This document shows positions 11,216 to 22,500 of a DNA stretch of 64,000 bases, one piece after another. Source of the stretch: Euptelea pleiosperma (lineage: Eukaryota > Streptophyta > Magnoliopsida > Ranunculales > Eupteleaceae). The notes beneath the pieces are model-generated. The model saw nothing but the letters and a program-made list of their open reading frames with translations, had not been told where the DNA came from and did no database searches. The stretch is taken from assembly GCA_035048495.1 (NCBI GenBank), contig CM068543.1, forward strand, positions 21,255,751 through 21,319,750. The letters are read 5' to 3'. A program made the position numbers and the translations under genes. Positions within the stretch are counted from its first letter, which is position 1; each line of letters opens with the position of its first letter.

Positions 11216-11597
11216 ATGCCCACTTACAGTTTTCGGGCTGCACTAGGAGTTTGCAAGGGCTTGTCAACCACTTGCACGCCTCCAATCAACCACATGCAAT
11301 CCCAAAATTGTGGCAACTGAGTGCATTGCACTCAATTTGCTGCGAACAAAGCAGGGCCGAGTCTTGGAACCTCACTCATTTCCCCAAGATCTCATTGTAA
11401 TTGTAGCAGAGGATGCCTCTGGGTGTATTTACAACAGATTTGAGAAATTTGAGGAGCATTTAGGCAAATTTGAGAAATTTAAAATCTTTAATTAGCTTTA
11501 AAGAGACGGAGGATAAGGTTTTCCTCTAACATATTGTATCCACTGAATGAATGAAAGTTTGGTCCCTATTTCTTTTGTCTCTTCTCCTTTGATTTTT

Positions 11598-11969
11598 GGG
11601 TCGGGCTCAAGGGACCTCCATTTTTGGCCCCTTTTTTGACCCCATCTTGGCGCACCCACATAGAAGATGAATCAATGTCTGATTTTTGGTGGGGATGATA
11701 ACCTCACCATATAGATCACCCCAACAAAAAATCAGCCCATTCTGAAATTTCTAACCCCATCAAATGTGGTTTTAAAGTTACATGGAAAAAATCGACGGTC
11801 CATAATGCTTCAGCTTCTAAACCAGTCTATGAATATCAGAATGATTTGAATTTTTGTGAGGATGATCTCCTTACCAAAAATCATCTATTGATTCATCTTC
11901 TATGTGGGTACACCAAGATGGGGGGGTCAAAAAAGGGGGTCAGAAATGGGGGTCCCTTGAGCCCGACCC
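11598..11969. mobile_element. Mutator-like MITE, subfamily 1 (372 bp, 9-bp TSD)
   Basis: A perfect 9-bp duplication TTGATTTTT (11589-11597, 11970-11978) bounds inverted ends GGGTCGGGCTCAAGGGACC. Long arms contain CACATAGAAGATGAATCAAT. It is closely related to 5891-6266 and to the truncated copies at 15081-15179 and 62440-62742. Confidence 0.88.
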
Positions 11970-11978
11970 TTGATTTTT

Positions 11979-12911
11979 TTATAGGTAATTCATGTTCTTG
12001 CTTTTTTATTCTCTCTTTTATTGTCTAAATGTTTACAAAAGTCTGCCCTCTCGAACACACAACACGCTGTGACATCCCTTTCGTAAAATAACGTTGACAA
12101 GTCAAGTCGCCCATAGTTGACCCTACCCTCATCTCTCACAAATGTCACGTATCACTCTTTTAGGTCCACAGATGGACTCCATATATGAATATTTGACCCA
12201 GCCCAAGGAGATATTGGTGATTTCTAGCCGTGTGTTTCGAGTGTTTTCTTCGATCCTTTTCATCTTGATCTTGGTACCCACATGGGTTTGGTCATGAAGT
12301 AAGATTTGATCTTTAAATTGCAAAAGAAAAGTTAAAGAATCTCCACTTTTAGCAAATACCTTCATCCATTAAAAAAAATTAAAAAGAGAAAACTAAAACA
12401 AAAAAAACTCAAATAAATCAATCTTCTAAATTCAAAATTTTTAAAATATCAAAAATACAATGAAAGAAAAAAACAACTAATTTTAAATCAATGGAATGGA
12501 TAAAATAATAATAAAATCTAATCTTCTAATTAAGGCATAACTTTATTTATCTTTTTCTTAGTTGAAAACTATAATAATTATTAAATTTGCACTTGCAAAG
12601 ATAACCTATATAGATTTTAATAGGATTTTTTCAATCCTTTAAATTTTATATTTTATATAATTTTGGGTTGAGCATTAAAACATTTAAAATTTTCGATCTC
12701 CATTTTTGCACCAAAACAATATTACAATACAAATAATATGAAAGTTTCTTAAAATCTAATCTTGAAAACTTTTTTCTTTGATAATTATAAATGCTTTATT
12801 AAAAATGCCTTGGACGCTAAGAAGGAAGCCTTTTAAAACAGCTATAATGAATACAGAGGATAAGAAAATACATCAAAATAAACGACACAAAAACAAAACA
12901 CCCTCCATGTT
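11979..12911. other. AT-rich non-coding stretch
   Basis: No gene is recognised. TGTGACATCCC at about 12070 resembles the start of some plant gypsy LTRs, but neither a matching end nor coding is visible. 12360-12780 is very AT-rich and holds nothing else I can name. Confidence 0.5.
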
Positions 12912-13205
12912 CACTATAGGAAAATGGAGCATTAGCGGTGGACTTTTAGCGGTGGCCAGGAAAAATCGCCACTATAATTAAGATTTAGCAGCGGCCAAAG
13001 ATATACCACCCCTAATAAAATTGGGGGAAAATTTTTGGGGTCCTTTTATCGGCGGCCAATAAAAAAACCGCAGCTAATAGTCCTTTTACTGGTGGCCAGA
13101 TATAAAACCGCTGCTATAGATGTGCTATTAGCGGCGGTCAGTTAGCTAACCGCCACTAATAACCTGTATAGTGGCGGTCAATACTTGGCCGCCGCTAAAA
13201 CTCAT
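12912..13205 (+). mobile_element. CACTA-like (En/Spm) left terminus with subterminal repeats
   Basis: The sequence starts CACTATAGGAAAATGGAGC. It is followed by many short motifs in both orientations (GCGGTGG, GGCGGCCA, ACCGCCACTAAT, GGCCGCCGC), the subterminal repeat pattern of plant CACTA elements. A matching right terminus was not found nearby, so the far end is unplaced or lost. A (TA)n tract follows at about 13203. Confidence 0.65.
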
Positions 13206-14848
13206 ATATATATATATAAAAAAATTTCACCGATTCTCTCTGCTTCTTTCCCCCCGAACTTCACTTCTCCTCTTTACGGCCTTTCCACCTGAACTTCACT
13301 TCGTTGTCTGACGTCCATTGTTGCCGTCCGACGTTTGCTGCCACCGTCTGACGTCCATTGCCTCTGTCTACCACCCCCTTCTGCCTCCGCCCGTACTTCT
13401 CCTCTCTGTTAGGTATGTTTTTTTAGGACAAAACCCTTTTTGAGTAAGGATGTTTGGCCCCCAACCCTAGATGGACATACAGACCAAAAACTTAGCCTGA
13501 TTGGGGTGTATGCACTCTCTTTCTCTTGCTAGGGAGGCAAGAGGGTTTTGATTTGTCATTTGGAGGTTTGCAAGAGGCTTTTATTCGCCATTTTCCTACA
13601 TGGTTTCTGCTTCTTCACACCTTCTTCTGTTACTTGTTCTATCTATGTATTGGGCTTGTATGAGACTCAAGTTTATTAGTATTGAAAACTCAAAACGAAC
13701 TAGGTTTTCGTTCTACAAACCAACCCTTATTTCTTGTTTGGGCATGTCATTATTTAATCTTCTCCTATGTGTTTTAAACTGCTTTTATTGGTATAGAAAT
13801 GGTTGACCTGATGAAAATCTAGTGACTCGGTTGGATTTAGTGCTCAGAACACTTGTTTGGGTTGCAATCTTTGCTTACTTTCATGTCCAATTCTCTTATT
13901 CAAGTGAATTGAAGTTACCCGTCTTGTTTAGGATTTGGTGGGGTTACTCTCCCTTAATTTTGTGTATAGGTGTATGGATAAAACATTGGACAGATAAAGT
14001 TTTGACCTTTCTTTTGTTTTTCATTTTGGTTTTGGGGTTAGGGATTTCCTTTCTTTGCTTTTAGGTTTTTGGGATTCTAAATCTGAAGCTTTGAATGCCA
14101 TTTCTGGTATTGATTATGTACAAAGGTAAGTTCATTTGTTTAGCTTTGATGGTTTTATCTATATCAAATCTTAGCTAATAATCAGATGTGTTGTTGGCAT
14201 TGAATTTTTATTTGTAGAGGTACATGCAACAACATAGCGAGGTCGAACTTTTCGCCCTCGGAATGGGTATTGTTTCTTTTTTTATACTATTTAATTTGTA
14301 TCTAACTTCTATATTTCCTTTTATAGACATATTTATCAGTTCACTCATTTGTATGTGTATGAGAATAGCTTCTGTTGCCTTTTTAATCTTTCGTTTGTTT
14401 GTATGTCAAATTGTTGCTAGAAGTTCATAATATATTGGGCATAAACTACAAACTGCTCCTTTGTATATTGGCACACATTACTTAGTAATGTGTGTGCCAC
14501 AGGAGTTCAAGTTTGTTTATCTAAGGTTTTCTTACTTTGTACTATGTCTCTCTCCCACCTCCACTTGAATTGGCAGTCGATGCTTCGTTTTGCAAATTGC
14601 TTCTTTTTGCCACTTTGGAATCGCGATAACATTGATAGCATATACAGGTGAGAACTTCTACCAACCAACTTTGGTGGTTTTATTTTAAATTACTATTTAT
14701 CATGAGACCTTATTTATTACCATTCTCAAGATTGGTGAAAGTACCTTATTGTTAATAAAATACATTTATTCATTTCCGTATTCCTTCCATAGCTTGATTC
14801 TTTAAATTTTTCTTTTTTTCTTTTTTGATGCATTTGACTTTGTGGTAG
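13206..14848 (+). other. Possible CACTA interior; no recognised gene
   Basis: GC-richer DNA at 13230-13410 (repeated CCGTCTGACGTCCATTG-like phrases) gives way to T-rich sequence with several short open frames. Splice-like signals occur, for example a GTAAGT donor at 14125-14130 and a CAG|GTGAG junction near 14648. The putative exons between them match no family I can name. It may be the body of the CACTA-like element or adjoining host sequence. Confidence 0.35.
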
Positions 14849-14942
14849 TTGTCATGCATGATCCCATCACAGAGTTCTTCCAGTGTTTGTACTATGATTT
14901 TAATTTGATGGAGCAGAATAAAAGCCGCGAGAGTGTGAGGAT
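14849..14942 (+). pseudogene. Possible eIF3 subunit e-like exon fragment
   Basis: Between an AG acceptor (14847-14848) and an AT|GTAAGT donor (14943), one frame reads HDPITEFFQCLYYDF and then polar residues. DPITEF followed by a Cys-x-Tyr and a YDF motif resembles the conserved DPITEF segment of plant eIF3e (INT6), a translation-initiation scaffold subunit. The match is short and the residues after YDF diverge. No neighbouring eIF3e exons are visible. It could be a captured exon in a CACTA-like element, or chance. Confidence 0.3.
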
Positions 14943-15080
14943 GTAAGTTTTGTCGCCATAAAAGTATTTGCGTTGCTGTTTATTTTTTGGTATAGTAAGA
15001 AGTACATATTGATTAAGTTTAGTAGATTACAGTATTGGTGTGTGTTACTCATCCATGAATTCATATGAGGCCTTGATGTC

Positions 15081-15179
15081 CTCACCAAAAATCAGCCATT
15101 GATTCATCTTCTATGTGGGTACGCCAAGATGGGGGTCAAAAAAAGGGGGTCAGAAATGGGGGTCCCTTGAGCCCGACCC
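15081..15179. mobile_element. Solo right arm of Mutator-like MITE, subfamily 1
   Basis: About 100 bp corresponding to one terminal arm, from CTCACCAAAAATCAGCC to CCCTTGAGCCCGACCC, without its partner arm or an identifiable duplication. It matches the right arm of 11598-11969 almost base for base. Confidence 0.75.
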
Positions 15180-15839
15180 TAAAAGAAATTAGTACCCAAA
15201 AAAGTTGGAAAAAATTGGAGCTTGTCATCCCATAGTTTAAACCATTGATGGTCTTTAAATTTTGCGTTGTGTTCATAAGGATTCCAACGTCACAAGTTTC
15301 GAAGAACATCAATGGCTTGAACACACTGTAGGGCTGTCGATGGATCAATTGGGATGTCGAATCAGGGTTGAGCCATGGCCAAACCAGTTCTATGCCTAGT
15401 CGTTCCAGTCCAATTCAGATCTGATTAGATTTAAATTATTGGGATCAAGATCCAATCTGGCCAGCTATTCGAGTTTATCGGATTTTATTCGGATGACCCT
15501 ACATTGAGCCGATCTGATAATGTCATTATTGGAATGGATTGGCTTATCAGTGTGTGATTCCCAAATCAAGACTTGATCCAATGGGCTCAATACCTCAATC
15601 TAGACCCAATGTTATCCAAATCACACATAATTATGGATGGATACATGAGATGATCTCGCTAATCTTCCTCAAATTGAAGTTGGCCTGCGCTACCGCTTGA
15701 TGGGATTATTGAAACTTGTAATATTACGCTATAATCCCAGGTTTCATGTGGTTGGTTATGACGCTATAATGGACACTTAATGTTACCATTTTGTCCCTTA
15801 TCAAGATTTTAGATTCTAATTTTGCATGCTTTTGAAATT
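15180..15839. other. Non-coding; possible decayed hAT-like repeat
   Basis: TAGGGCTGTCGATGGATC near 15336 resembles a hAT terminus. The following sequence alternates GGATCAAGATCCAATC-like phrases, but no matching right end was found. No gene is visible. Confidence 0.35.
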
Positions 15840-16240
15840 TCTTTTGATAAGTCCATCAAATATATTAAAAAGAAGAGATCGAGAGGATCTCAAGAGGAGA
15901 ACAAGGAAAACAAAAAATACACACTAAGACCCACTACTCTACTCCAAAAGGGCGCATCCAATATAAACACCATGTCACCAAAATAAATGCCTCTTGTATC
16001 ATGCTTCCCCAACTGAATAAGAATGCTTTAATGCTAATGAGAGTATCTTTGAGAAGTGTTTCCTTTCTTCTAAATACTTTCTCATTTCTCTCCAGCCATA
16101 GGCGCCCATATATATTGCAAGTGGCACCATCCTCCATAGGATTTTCCCTTTATCTGAAGAGGAAGTTTAGGCCAACCTCTCTCATCAAAGCCCCAATGGA
16201 GTGAGGCATAACCCACAACATGCCCACGTGAGCTAAAAAG
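15840..16240 (-). mobile_element. LINE (L1-type) 3' remnant with zf-RVT sequence
   Basis: On the minus strand one frame encodes LWLERNEKVFRRKE followed by a region like the C-terminal zinc-binding part of plant L1-type reverse transcriptases (the usual IWxERNxRxF motif). Upstream, LWVMPHSIGALMREVG fits the preceding segment. It is heavily 5'-truncated and degenerate. Confidence 0.6.
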
Positions 16241-16244
16241 TGAC

Positions 16245-16736
16245 TTAATTGAATTCATAATTTCTTTATTTTGGACATTCGGTGAAGTGATTAAGTGCTA
16301 CACGCAATTGAAAATAATACAAATTTTGAGTCCAGGCATGGTTGAATCCTGGAGATAGGGTTGCCAGATTCTTTACACTTTGTACGAGGCTTTGACTATC
16401 TTCAAGAAACGTTTTCATGCACCTCTAAGCCAAGATTTGAAATTCGTTTTATTAGTCATCCTGTGCAAGAAAATCTGATTTTTACACGAGTTCACAACAA
16501 TTTCAACTTTGATGACCACCCTTTTATGTGGGGGTCTTCATGACAAGTTCAAATTGCCTTTGACTGGATAATCGATTTCTTCTCATTTGATTTGTTTCAC
16601 ACTTAAATCTTTAGGGGCTGTTTGGGTACATGGAAACGTGGGTCATAACCATGACTATCGCCTTTCCACACCCCAAAAAGACGGGGGAGATGCATACACA
16701 CACACAAACACCACATCGGCATGCATGCACATACAT
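16245..16736. repeat. Dispersed repeat, second copy of 2810-3264
   Basis: Direct-orientation counterpart of 2810-3264, ending with the same GGGGCTGTTTGGGTACATGG and CATGCATGCACAT blocks. The two copies differ by several small indels, including an (AC)-rich tract. Nature unknown; a mobile-element fragment is likely. Confidence 0.7.
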
Positions 16737-17226
16737 GTGGCACCATGGATGTAAAATCGTTGTCTCCTCTCTCTTTCTCTCCTTTTTTTTTTTTTTTTTT
16801 TTGTTATTTTATGTTGATCATCTATTTTTTATTGTGGTGCATGAATCCCGAGGCAATTGACAGCATGCCCTGATTTTAGCATCCAGAAGCATCTCCTTCA
16901 ATGTTTCAGTATAAGAAACAAGAAGAGTTGAGGTCCTTCAGATAGATATTGAGTTGGATAAGTTTCGACAAGCAACAACAAAAGTGACTGATCTTTAGTT
17001 CACATTGTTTATTTATAAAAAGCTAATCAACCGCTCGAAGCCCTTACAATGGTGTCATACACTTCTATTAATATGGCATATTTATTTTGTATCGCCATTT
17101 TGCTTTCACTTTGATGTTTATTTTTTCTAAGGTAAGTTATTATTAAAGGAAAAGCAGAATACAAAAATGAGAGGAGGGAGGTCGAGATTACCTCCACTCA
17201 GAAAAACAAAAACCACCAACTTCCCT
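16737..17226. other. Non-coding region with poly-T
   Basis: Contains a T homopolymer near 16782-16802 and otherwise AT-rich sequence. No gene is supported. Confidence 0.5.
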
Positions 17227-17234
17227 AAGCATAA

Positions 17235-19227
17235 CAAGGGGTGTAAATCCGACCCTCTTGTAAGGGGGCCCAGCCTGGCCCGGCCCAGCCCAGCCCTTTG
17301 AAAGTCCTAAAAAAGAGGGTTGTTTTTATAAATTTCAAGCCTTTAGCGCCGGACCAGGCTCAAATAAATAAGGTCCTTCTATATAAGGGCCGGGTCAGGG
17401 TCACACTCAAGAGGTGGCTGTTTTTTTTTTTTTTTTTAAAATTATATTCCATACAACAATGCACTTCCTCAAAACTAAATTAAGTTTAATAAAGTTAATT
17501 TACTTTTGATGAAAGCCAAGAGGAGGATGCGAAAGGGTGGCTCTTTGATAGAGAATGGATATTCTCAGTTCGTTCGTTCTATGATGTACTTGCAGATTCT
17601 AAGGCAGAAGCATTTCCGATGAATTGAGCATGGAGGAGCAAGGCGCCTTCAAAAGTTAGTTTTTTTTGGCTTGGTGCGTGGTTCGAGGAAGAGTTCAGAC
17701 CATTGACCTGTTGTGGAGTAGAGGTACCAACGTTGTAGATTATTGCCCTCTTTGTTTGGAGCAGGGTGAATCCAGTGATCACATCTTTTTTACTTGTAAG
17801 TAGGCTTGGGAGGTGTGGTCAATTTCTTGGAAGAGTTTTGGAGTTGAATGGGTGTCACCTAGCTCCATAAAAGACCTCTCAGGGGAGTGCAAGGGCTTCA
17901 ACGGTCTAGGTAAAAAGGCTTTGGGCCTTAACTCCGTTGGCAGTGATATGAATCATTGGAAGGAGCGTACAATAGAGTTTTGAAGGGGAGGAGTATGTCG
18001 TCAGAAGCTTTGGTTCTAGAGATCAAAGGTCTCATCTTTCTTTAGGTTAAGTTGTACAGTGAGGGGAGAGAGATTTTCTTCGAGGAGGTGGTCTTTAATT
18101 GGGAAACCTTGATCTATCGTGAGTAGGAGAGGCTTCTTCTGTCTTGGAGGGATGAGTTGGGGTGGTTTTCGTTTTGTTGTTTTCTCATTCTGATGCTCTT
18201 TTTTTGGTGTTGTGGAGGCCTTCTTGTCCTCCTAAGCTCTTTTATCAATAAATTCTACTTACATATTAGAAAAAAAAAATAGTTTTGAGATCAAATTATA
18301 TTTCACCTCACTCTATTTCAAAACGAAATTAAGTTGTCTTCTAAAATAAAAAAAAATGAGTTGTTCTAAGGTTACCTAACTATTAATGAGAGTTCTAGGC
18401 TACCTATAACCTTTTTTGAAGTACAAAATACACAAAAGAAAGGGGAAAACCAGTTGTCATGGTCTCCTGATTTCCTTAAGTACATGTGTCACCACGTTAG
18501 TAGTGTTGGACACTACAATTATCATAAAAAAGATACAATTTTGGGCAATTTCCAAATGATCGAGTCATTCCAAAATTTTGAACAGCCCAAAATCGTTCCT
18601 ATTTTGAAAATTTTAAGAATGGTTCAAAATCGTTCCAAAAAGACTTTTTTTTAGTGCAAATTTATAATATATCAATTATTTTAGCGAGCTTTTGAAAAAG
18701 ACAGGTTTCATTTTCAAACCTTAACGGTTCACCCCTATAACGAAAAATTATGATCATTCGTTGATTAAACCGAGTAAACACGTTACCAGGCCACTTGTAT
18801 TATTCAAGCATCCGCTTTTTTTACTTAAAATTTTATATTTTCTAATACTCTTCTTCTAAGCCCTGGCTCTACCTTGACCCGACCCAGCCTTTGAGGGTAG
18901 CGCTAGGACTTAGCAGGGTTAATACTGCTTGCTCGGTTGCACTTCATTTCTATATTTAGATAAAAGTTAACTTGTTCGTTGATCGCTTTCTTGTAGCTTG
19001 AGAAGTGGAGGAACTCCTTGTTATTCTATGTCCGATCTATGCTCTGGTGTCAAACTCCCCGCTTTCGCCTTCCATGGGTTGCTCTTGCCTCCGGTTCACT
19101 ATAGCCTCCGACGAAGGCAACAAGCTCTCTTCGGTCAATCTAGGAACTCTAGGGTCTCAACCTTATAAGTGAGGGTAAGGCTAGGGTCAGGCTATGCCCT
19201 ACCCTGACCTGGCCCTTTGACAGCCCT
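17235..19227. mobile_element. hAT-like non-autonomous element with nested LINE
   Basis: AAGCATAA (within a 10-bp identity TAAGCATAAC) lies at 17227-17234 and 19228-19235. The ends are CAAGGGGTGTAAATCC and the inverted CTTTGACAGCCCT, a TIR style of plant hAT elements (GGGCTGTCAAA). Near both ends are GC-rich stretches of the GGGCCGGGCC/CCTGGCCCGGCCC type. The LINE remnant at 17500-18281 lies within it. No hAT transposase is visible. Confidence 0.6.
17500..18281 (+). mobile_element. 5'-truncated LINE with zf-RVT domain and poly-A tail
   Basis: The frame encodes FSVRSFYDVLADSKAEAFP, then WRSKAP and CLEQGESSDHIFFTCK, matching the zinc-binding C-terminal region of plant L1-type reverse transcriptases, but broken by stops and shifts. 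The 3' end has AATAAA-like sequence at 18247-18252 and an A-run at 18272-18280. It is an old, dead retroposed copy. Confidence 0.7.
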
Positions 19228-19514
19228 AAGCATAACCAACTCTCATCTAAAGACCAAGTCCTCAAAAGAAAGACCTTTACTTGTCAAGTCAGATATCCTG
19301 AAATAATGATTTGATGCTACTGAGGTCACTAAAACAGGTACACAAGACCAGCATTCAACCCACAGAGAGCATATAAATTTGAAAAGGGTGACATTCAAGT
19401 CAAATAAGGGGGTAAACCAATTTCCAACCCAATTTAGAAAGTTGAGCTGTTGCAACAAAGTTCTCCAATGGATATGTTTTACTTACCTCATAGAGAATAT
19501 TTTTGTTTTATCAT

Positions 19515-22500
19515 TTAAGTGATAGGCAGGCAGTAGAAGAAATCATTTTCATGCTTCACTTGCACAGAATGCCTCTGACGTTCCACACGTTCCAGCTGCG
19601 ACGACAATTGAAGCAAATCAACAGTGGAATCCTGTTCACGAGAGAGCGGATCCTTGGCACTCACAAAGTCGGACCCTTGAAAAAACCTATTGGTGTGGAC
19701 TTCAAAATCGACATCATTGCTGGCATCAGAAACCAGTACATGCCCCAGGTGATCAACTTCCACAGAGTTCATCGCCGATGAAGAAAACCTATTTGATGTC
19801 ACACTTGTTGAAGCCTGCGAGCTTACTCCTAAAAGCTTTTCAGAGAACTGACCCACACTGTAATTGGCAGGACGGCCTTGGATGATCAGGGGCCCAGTCA
19901 TGGGAATTCCCGAAGAATGGCTTGATGAGTTCTGTGATTGAGATGACAGAAGAGAGAGAGCACACCCGGAGTTTGAGACCCTGGATAAGCCTTGAATGGT
20001 TGATTCCGTATCGAAAACAGGGAAATCTTCACTTCCTGATGATGCACTCCGTAACACTGATTGTGAAATGGAATTTGGGCCTGCATGTGGGTAGCGGTTA
20101 CTGTTCTCATATAAAATGCTTCCTGGTGCAGTTTCAATCCCATTTCCATGCAACGAAGGACACTCTTTCTCCATGCCATATGAAGGGAGAAAGGATTTTG
20201 GAACCAAATGCCCGTTTGTAATAGGTACTGGTGACTGACAACTATAAATTGCCTCATCTTCTAATTTTACATGCCTGCACCAGTTACCGGTTTCATATTT
20301 AACTGGATGTAGAATTCCACTCGGAAATATATCTGAGCACATAAATGATGTCCTTGTAGGTAAGGAAGTTCCCAGAAACCTGCCACCTGCAGAAGGGCCA
20401 TAATTTTAGCAAGACGTAAAAAGAGTAAGAAGTTCTGCTTCCAAAACATATTATGATTGCAACACCACACATACAGTGTGAAAGAATTAAAGAAATTTGG
20501 AGATTACAACATCTAATGAGCATCAGCCGTATATTAGTTTTTCAGTATTACTCTCCAAGAAACCCCATCTTGAATAATTATAGGTGGTTCAAATTACTAG
20601 CCCATTTAGATGGAACATAGGTTACATAGACAAATAAATCAACATTTTCTGTCCTCTCACATCCATTAGCATGTTTTTGTGCACATGTATAGTTGCATGT
20701 CATGAATCTCCTACTTAACATGCTGTTCCTGCTTCGGAATCTCATGAATCCTAGATGTTTCATGTCCCTCAATAGCTCATTTTCTACTTTTTTGTTACCA
20801 CTCCCAATTTCGTTTCTAGTAACTGAAGCTCATATCAGTCATAGAGGCCATATGTTCTTAACTTTGACCAATGGTTCTACATTTTCTTGAAGAGAATAGT
20901 GTGCCCATCCTAATTGATGTTTTGGAATTACTAAATATAGACATGATAGATTGATTGGTCAAGCTTAATCTGAGATTCAAATTTTGCAAACCCTACAATG
21001 GAATGTGATTATAAGTGACGAAATTAAGTATTGTACGCTTCACTGGACCATCATTGCCAAACATTTTCTGACTGGCGCATAACTTACATTGTAAGTCTTC
21101 AATGCTCCCTCAACTATTATAAAACTTTAATATAGACTCTTCCTAAATTACAACTTCAAATTTTCTGATGACTATATATAATATAGCCCTTCTCAAGAGA
21201 CCAACACTGCACAGATTATTTCTCATTTTTATTAATATGCAACAAATTCACCAATCTACGTTTTAGAATTAACGTTGTGTCCATCTGTGTTGGGCTCTCA
21301 CACCAGTACTCCTACTTGTATAACATAGGATACAAATGTGGTGGTGGCTTGTTGCTGTTGAGTGTAAATGTCCCATGTATTAAGTTACCCAACATTAGAG
21401 ATGTCAGTTATGGATATGGGCCACGGTTTGTACTTGCTCAACCAACATATCTTAGAGAACAGAAACGAGGGTATATATAATGTACCTTTATTAAAGGAAA
21501 ACAATAGTGGTAAAAATTATTTTTCGATTTCAGAACATATTTTCACTTTTTCTATAAACTATCTGGCTGAGCCTGACCCATATCCATACCCAAGTCATGT
21601 CGTTTTGAAATGGGTATCCCAAGGGAATTTGAAGGATTAAGTATGTGCGCAGGAGTTATTTGGTTCAGTGACAGTCTCAGTAGCAATGAAATGGTATTAG
21701 AAACTATGCTAGAACTTTGCCAGCAGTTGATATCTCAAAATGTCTACAGAGCTGACTAAAGTAACTTGCATAGATTGTTGTCTAATCCTGTTTTTGGTAG
21801 TCTCTAGTCTTGCATGTACATCATACGCTAGAGCGGTTGTAGTCTGTTACTCTATCTTAAATTCTTAATAAATGAAAGTGCAGCCAATGCAAATAAAATG
21901 AACGAATAATTAAATGAAAGCAACCACTAAAATAGCCTGAAGATGAACAGTAATATTATGAACACAAAAGCATGAACAAAAGAAATGAAAACTAGTAGAG
22001 AGAAGAATCAGAGAGCATGAAAAAGAATGTGGGGAAGGTCAGGGAGAATACTTCTGTCAGTCTTATAACTTCAAACAAGATTATCAGGGACATAACTACA
22101 GAAAAGAAAGCAGTGACACAGATATTTAGATGAAATTTGGGGTCGATTTGAAGGGCACATCAATCTTGCATTAGATGCTTCGAGGAACATCTACAAAACA
22201 GCCTCTGTTGATTCCTTTCTCTTATCATTTTGAAATTGAGAGTCCTTGTTACATACTAACACCTACATAACAACGACAACCTTTTTCCTTTTCTGAAAAA
22301 CTTCCTTGTCAGACAATCCTATAGTGGACACAGATAAACATTCATACTAGGTAAGTTATTTTTGCCAAATGCCAACTAATGTACGAGACAGGTAAACATT
22401 CATGCTTGGCAGCTTCAAGCCAACTAACTTTTCGACGGCCCAAGGCACGGACCTTCAATAACTTAAACAGCTTGAGGGTATTGTGGTTATTTTATCATCA

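Noticed and set aside
13600..14430. Three hydrophobic short frames that might be membrane proteins.
   Set aside because: T-rich sequence gives Phe/Leu-rich translations. No conserved motif or consistent exon structure was found.
22319..22327. CCTATAGTG as the missing right terminus of the CACTA element at 12912.
   Set aside because: No inverted subterminal repeats precede it and it lies in the intron of the SPL gene. The match is only 9 bp.
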